Source of the DNA: Archangium sp. | GTDB taxonomy: Bacteria > Myxococcota > Myxococcia > Myxococcales > Myxococcaceae | Reading direction: 5' to 3' | NCBI GenBank assembly: GCA_016793525.1 | Contig: JAEUJT010000382.1 | Span: 1 to 10,751, forward strand | DNA length: 10,751 nucleotides | Shown here: positions 8,629 to 10,751 of the stretch, piece by piece | Layout: each line of letters begins with the position of its first letter | Numbering within the stretch: position 1 is the stretch's first letter | Translations under genes and position numbers: made by a program | The notes under the pieces: model-generated | The model's database searches: none | Told to the model about the DNA's origin: nothing | What the model saw: only the letters and a program-made list of their open reading frames with translations

Positions 8629-9188
8629 ACCTCGAGCACTTCCTTCTCTTTCTTCACGACCAGCTCGTCGATGCCGGAGATGCCCGCGTCGGTCTCTTTC
8701 TGCGTCTTCTCTTGGGCCCGCTTGCTGTCGTCTTCGGTGATGTCTTTGTCTTTCAGCAGCGTCTTGAGCTTCTCGTTCGCGTCGCGGCGCTCGTTGCGCA
8801 CCGCCACCTTGTGCTCTTCGCCGACGGTCTTCACCTGCTTGGCGATCTCCTTGCGGCGCTGCTCGGTCATCATCGGCACCGGCAGGCGAATGATCTCACC
8901 GTCGTTCTGGGGCGTGAGGCCCAGGTTCGCCTCGTGAATCGCCTTCTCGATGTCCTTCAGAATCGATTTGTCCCACGGCTTCACCGTGAGCATGCGCGGC
9001 TCGGGGGCGGCGACGGCGGCGGTCTGGGCAAGCGGCGTCGGCGTGCCGTAGTAGTTCACCCGCACACCGTCGAGCATCGCCGTGTTGGCGCGCCCGGTGC
9101 GGATCTTCGACAAGCTCACCTTGAGCGCCTCGACCGTCTTCTTGATGTTTTCGGTCAGCTGCTTCACCACGTCGTCATGTGCGGCCAT
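8625..9188 (-). CDS. frr: Ribosome recycling factor
   Basis: RRF works with EF-G to split post-termination ribosomes. The 187 residues (family about 185) show the two domains. The triple-helix domain carries KIRTGRANTAML (28-39), EQRRKEIAKQVK (109-120) and VRNERRDANEKLK (130-142). The small beta domain has VNYYGTPTPLAQTA (44-57) and PEPRMLTVKPWD (62-73). The ATG at 9188 is set by a strong Shine-Dalgarno (AAAGGAA on the minus strand at 9197-9203). The frame stays open farther upstream, to 9251, but that stretch is the pyrH 3' end and a repeat, not protein-like. It lies 37 bp downstream of pyrH, the standard tsf-pyrH-frr order. Its TGA overlaps the GTG of the pseudo-receiver gene by four bases. 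Confidence 0.96.
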   Translation of the reverse strand: MAAHDDVVKQLTENIKKTVEALKVSLSKIRTGRANTAMLDGVRVNYYGTPTPLAQTAAVAAPEPRMLTVKPWDKSILKDIEKAIHEANLGLTPQNDGEIIRLPVPMMTEQRRKEIAKQVKTVGEEHKVAVRNERRDANEKLKTLLKDKDITEDDSKRAQEKTQKETDAGISGIDELVVKKEKEVLEV

Positions 9189-9196
9189 CGCGCGCG

Positions 9197-9203
9197 TTCC
9201 TTT
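9197..9203 (-). promoter_or_regulatory. Ribosome binding site of frr
   Basis: AAAGGAA on the minus strand, about 8 bases before the ATG at 9188. It is the clearest Shine-Dalgarno in the window and fixes the frr start against the longer open frame. Confidence 0.7.
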
Positions 9204-9207
9204 CGAT

Positions 9208-9240
9208 TCGGGCAAACACTGTTTTTCAGGCGAACACTGT
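9208..9240. repeat. Imperfect tandem repeat across the pyrH stop codon
   Basis: Two 15-base copies, 9226-9240 and 9208-9222, with a period of 18 bases and 13 of 15 bases identical. In the minus-strand direction they read ACAGTGTTCGCCTGA and ACAGTGTTTGCCCGA. The first copy encodes the last residues of UMP kinase and its stop; the second lies in the spacer before frr. It looks like a short duplication of the pyrH 3' end. Confidence 0.75.
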
Positions 9241-9975
9241 TTCGCCGGCACCCACCACCGTCCCGATGTCGCCGGGGTTCAGCACCGCGTGGGTGATGTT
9301 GCCATGCTTCGTCATGTCGAACACCACGATGGGCAGCTTGTTGTCCATGCACAGCGAAATGGCCGTGGAGTCCATCACGTTGAGGTTGTTCTTCAGCACG
9401 TCGAGGTAGGTCAACGTGCGGTAACGCTTGGCGGCCGGGTGCTTCTTCGGGTCGGCGTCGTACACGCCGTCGACCTTGGTGGCCTTGAGAATGACCTCGG
9501 CGTTGATCTCCATCGCGCGCAGCGAGGCGGCCGTGTCGGTGGTGAAATACGGGTTGCCGGTGCCGGCGGCGAAGATGACCACCCGACCCTTTTCGAGGTG
9601 GCGCACCGCGCGGCGGCGAATGTAGGGCTCGGCGATCTGCTCCATTTTGATGGCGGAGAGCACACGCGTCGTCGCCCCCACCTTCTCGAGCGCGTCTTGG
9701 AGCGCCAGCGAGTTGATGCACGTCGCGAGCATGCCCATGTAGTCGGCGCTCGCGCGGTCCATACCCGCGGTGGCGCCCTTCACGCCGCGAAAGATGTTGC
9801 CGCCGCCGATGACGATGGCGACTTCGATTTTCGCGTTGCGCAGCTCGAGCACTTCACGCGCGATGCTGGTCAGCGTCTCGAGGGAGATGCCGTACTTCTC
9901 TTCGCCCATCAGCGCTTCACCCGACAGCTTCAGCAGAATGCGCTTGTAGCCACCCGTCTTTGGCGCCGCAGTCAT
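9226..9975 (-). CDS. pyrH: Uridylate kinase (UMP kinase)
   Basis: PyrH phosphorylates UMP to UDP with ATP, in de novo pyrimidine nucleotide synthesis. The 249-residue protein belongs to the amino acid kinase fold. It has [13 protein letters not shown] (10-22) at the phosphate-binding Lys, [11 protein letters not shown] (54-64), [13 protein letters not shown] (73-85) around the UMP site, [13 protein letters not shown] (138-150) and [13 protein letters not shown] (164-176). The ATG at 9975 gives the family N-terminus. The frame is open to 10050, but the added part overlaps spacer sequence, so it is rejected. No Shine-Dalgarno precedes this ATG; the bases just before it are a C5 run. A hairpin lies 61 bp upstream, between tsf and pyrH. 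Bacterial PyrH is commonly inhibited by UTP and activated by GTP; nothing in the sequence argues against that here. Confidence 0.97.
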   Translation of the reverse strand: MTAAPKTGGYKRILLKLSGEALMGEEKYGISLETLTSIAREVLELRNAKIEVAIVIGGGNIFRGVKGATAGMDRASADYMGMLATCINSLALQDALEKVGATTRVLSAIKMEQIAEPYIRRRAVRHLEKGRVVIFAAGTGNPYFTTDTAASLRAMEINAEVILKATKVDGVYDADPKKHPAAKRYRTLTYLDVLKNNLNVMDSTAISLCMDNKLPIVVFDMTKHGNITHAVLNPGDIGTVVGAGETVFA

Positions 9976-10035
9976 GGGGGAAACGAACGGCTGTACATCC
10001 AACGACGCCGCCACGCTAGGGCAGAAAACGACGAA

Positions 10036-10067
10036 GGCACGGCGCTCCACCTGGGAGACACCGTGCC
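10036..10067 (-). terminator. Terminator- or attenuator-like hairpin between tsf and pyrH
   Basis: Read on the minus strand: GGCACGG, spacer, CTCC, loop, GGAG, spacer, CCGTGCC, then TTCGTCGTTTTC. The outer 7-bp stem is perfect (10061-10067 with 10036-10042) and an inner 4-bp stem (10054-10057 with 10045-10048) stacks inside. It starts 27 bases after the tsf stop. The T-rich tail is broken by C and G, so it may be partial, acting to lower pyrH-frr expression relative to tsf rather than end the operon. Confidence 0.5.
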
Positions 10068-10093
10068 CTCGAGCCCTGTGCGGGGTGCAGCCG

Positions 10094-10751
10094 TTACGCT
10101 TGGCCCAACGTCTTGGCGACTTCGGACGCGAGGTCTTCTTTCTTCTTCTCGATGCCTTCGCCCACTTCGACCCGGGAGACGCGGCCGAGCTTGAGCTCTG
10201 CGCCGACCGCTTTGCCGCACTCGGCGATGAGGTCGCGAACCTTCTTCTTGTCGTCTTTGATCGACACTTGATCGAACAGGCAGTTGTTCTCGAAGAACTT
10301 GGCCAGCTTGCCTTCGATGATCATCGGCCAGCGCTCTTCGGGGGGCGTCTTCTTGTTCGGGTTGCGAATCTCGCCTGGCGCCGGAGGAGGCGGGTTGCGA
10401 ATCTCCTCGCGGTAGATTTCTTTCTCCCTGGCGATGATGTCGGCCGGCACGTCTTCGCGCGTCGCCCAGCGGGGGTTCATCGCCGCCGACTGCATGGCGA
10501 GCTCCTTCGTGAGCGCCTTCACCTCGGGCTTGTCGGAGCCGAGCAGCTCCACCAGCGACGCCACGCGGTTGTTGGCGTGCAGGTAGCCGCCCACCACGCC
10601 CTGGGTGGAAAACCGGGCGAAGCGGCGCACGGTGATGTTCTCACCGATGGTCGCCACCTTCTCGGTGATGACGTCTTTCACCTTCTTGCCGTCGGTCCAC
10701 GCCTGCTCGAGCAGGTTGTCGACGTCGGTCGGCGCGTGCCGCGAGATGTGC
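10094..10751 (-). CDS. tsf: Elongation factor Ts, C-terminal part
   Basis: EF-Ts is the guanine-nucleotide exchange factor of EF-Tu. The frame enters from the right window edge, so the N-terminal domain is missing; 218 residues are visible. Recognisable parts are [14 protein letters not shown] (start of the core), [28 protein letters not shown] with [23 protein letters not shown], and the C-terminal [20 protein letters not shown]. Between the YREE helix and IIEG the protein is about 10-13 residues longer than usual. That segment is rich in Pro and carries EIRNP twice, 11 residues apart. It is encoded by an exact 15-bp direct repeat. The TAA stop is at 10094. It is the first visible gene of the leftward tsf-pyrH-frr operon; rpsB normally lies upstream, outside the window. 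Confidence 0.95.
   Translation of the reverse strand, partial: HISRHAPTDVDNLLEQAWTDGKKVKDVITEKVATIGENITVRRFARFSTQGVVGGYLHANNRVASLVELLGSDKPEVKALTKELAMQSAAMNPRWATREDVPADIIAREKEIYREEIRNPPPPAPGEIRNPNKKTPPEERWPMIIEGKLAKFFENNCLFDQVSIKDDKKKVRDLIAECGKAVGAELKLGRVSRVEVGEGIEKKKEDLASEVAKTLGQA
10358..10405. repeat. 15-bp direct repeat inside tsf
   Basis: CGGGTTGCGAATCTC occurs exactly at 10358-10372 and 10391-10405, a period of 33 bases or 11 codons. Both copies encode EIRNP on the minus strand. It marks an in-frame tandem duplication that built the proline-rich insertion of EF-Ts. Confidence 0.85.

Noticed and set aside
7711..8937. Plus-strand open frame (408 codons) opposite the pseudo-receiver gene and frr
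   Set aside because: Shadow frame in GC-rich DNA; it crosses the frr/pseudo-receiver boundary and has no domain.
9082..10194. Plus-strand open frame (370 codons) opposite frr, pyrH and tsf
   Set aside because: It overlaps three certain genes on the other strand and is biased in composition.

Overview
The window is a GC-rich (about 65% by eye), densely coded chromosomal segment. It holds eleven genes, mostly core housekeeping, with a few lineage-specific genes between them. Overall character suggests Myxococcota (the former deltaproteobacterial myxobacteria). The reasons are strong G/C third-position bias, a secreted hydrolase with an Asp-Ala-Gly/Pro linker behind a lipoprotein-type leader, a WGR-like plus helical-repeat protein, and a degenerate receiver/GGDEF protein inside a translation operon. 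This assignment is inference from gene style, not from a marker search.

Layout. Positions 1-2800 (+): the 3' half of ettA (ATP/ADP-sensing ABC-F translation factor), then atpD and atpC (beta and epsilon subunits of F1-ATPase), closely spaced. Positions 2816-3646 (-): a two-part GNAT acetyltransferase-like gene that converges on atpC with only 15 bp between. Positions 3745-4595 (+): sixA (phosphohistidine phosphatase) and cyaY (frataxin-like iron protein), 8 bp apart. Positions 4628-5740 (+): a probable lipoprotein of the serine beta-lactamase/esterase fold. Positions 5792-6706 (+): a WGR-like/HEAT-like protein. Positions 6707-6871: a 165-bp non-coding gap between convergent genes that can form nested hairpins. 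Positions 6872-10751 (-), read right to left: tsf (5' part outside the window), a hairpin that looks like a terminator or attenuator, pyrH, frr, a pseudo-receiver/degenerate GGDEF protein, and truA. The last three genes are joined by overlapping stop/start codons.

How the genes work together. The right-hand operon is the usual tsf-pyrH-frr translation/nucleotide cluster. It is extended by a signalling-type protein of unknown job and a tRNA pseudouridine synthase. The left-hand group joins ATP synthase catalytic and regulatory subunits to a translation factor whose known role is to respond to the ADP:ATP ratio. I see no complete undescribed system, phage, IS element, CRISPR array, tRNA or rRNA here. 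The best leads are small: a pseudo-receiver/GGDEF gene translationally coupled to frr and truA, a 24-residue insertion in the beta subunit, a repeat-born proline-rich insertion in EF-Ts, and a possibly structured RNA between the convergent genes.
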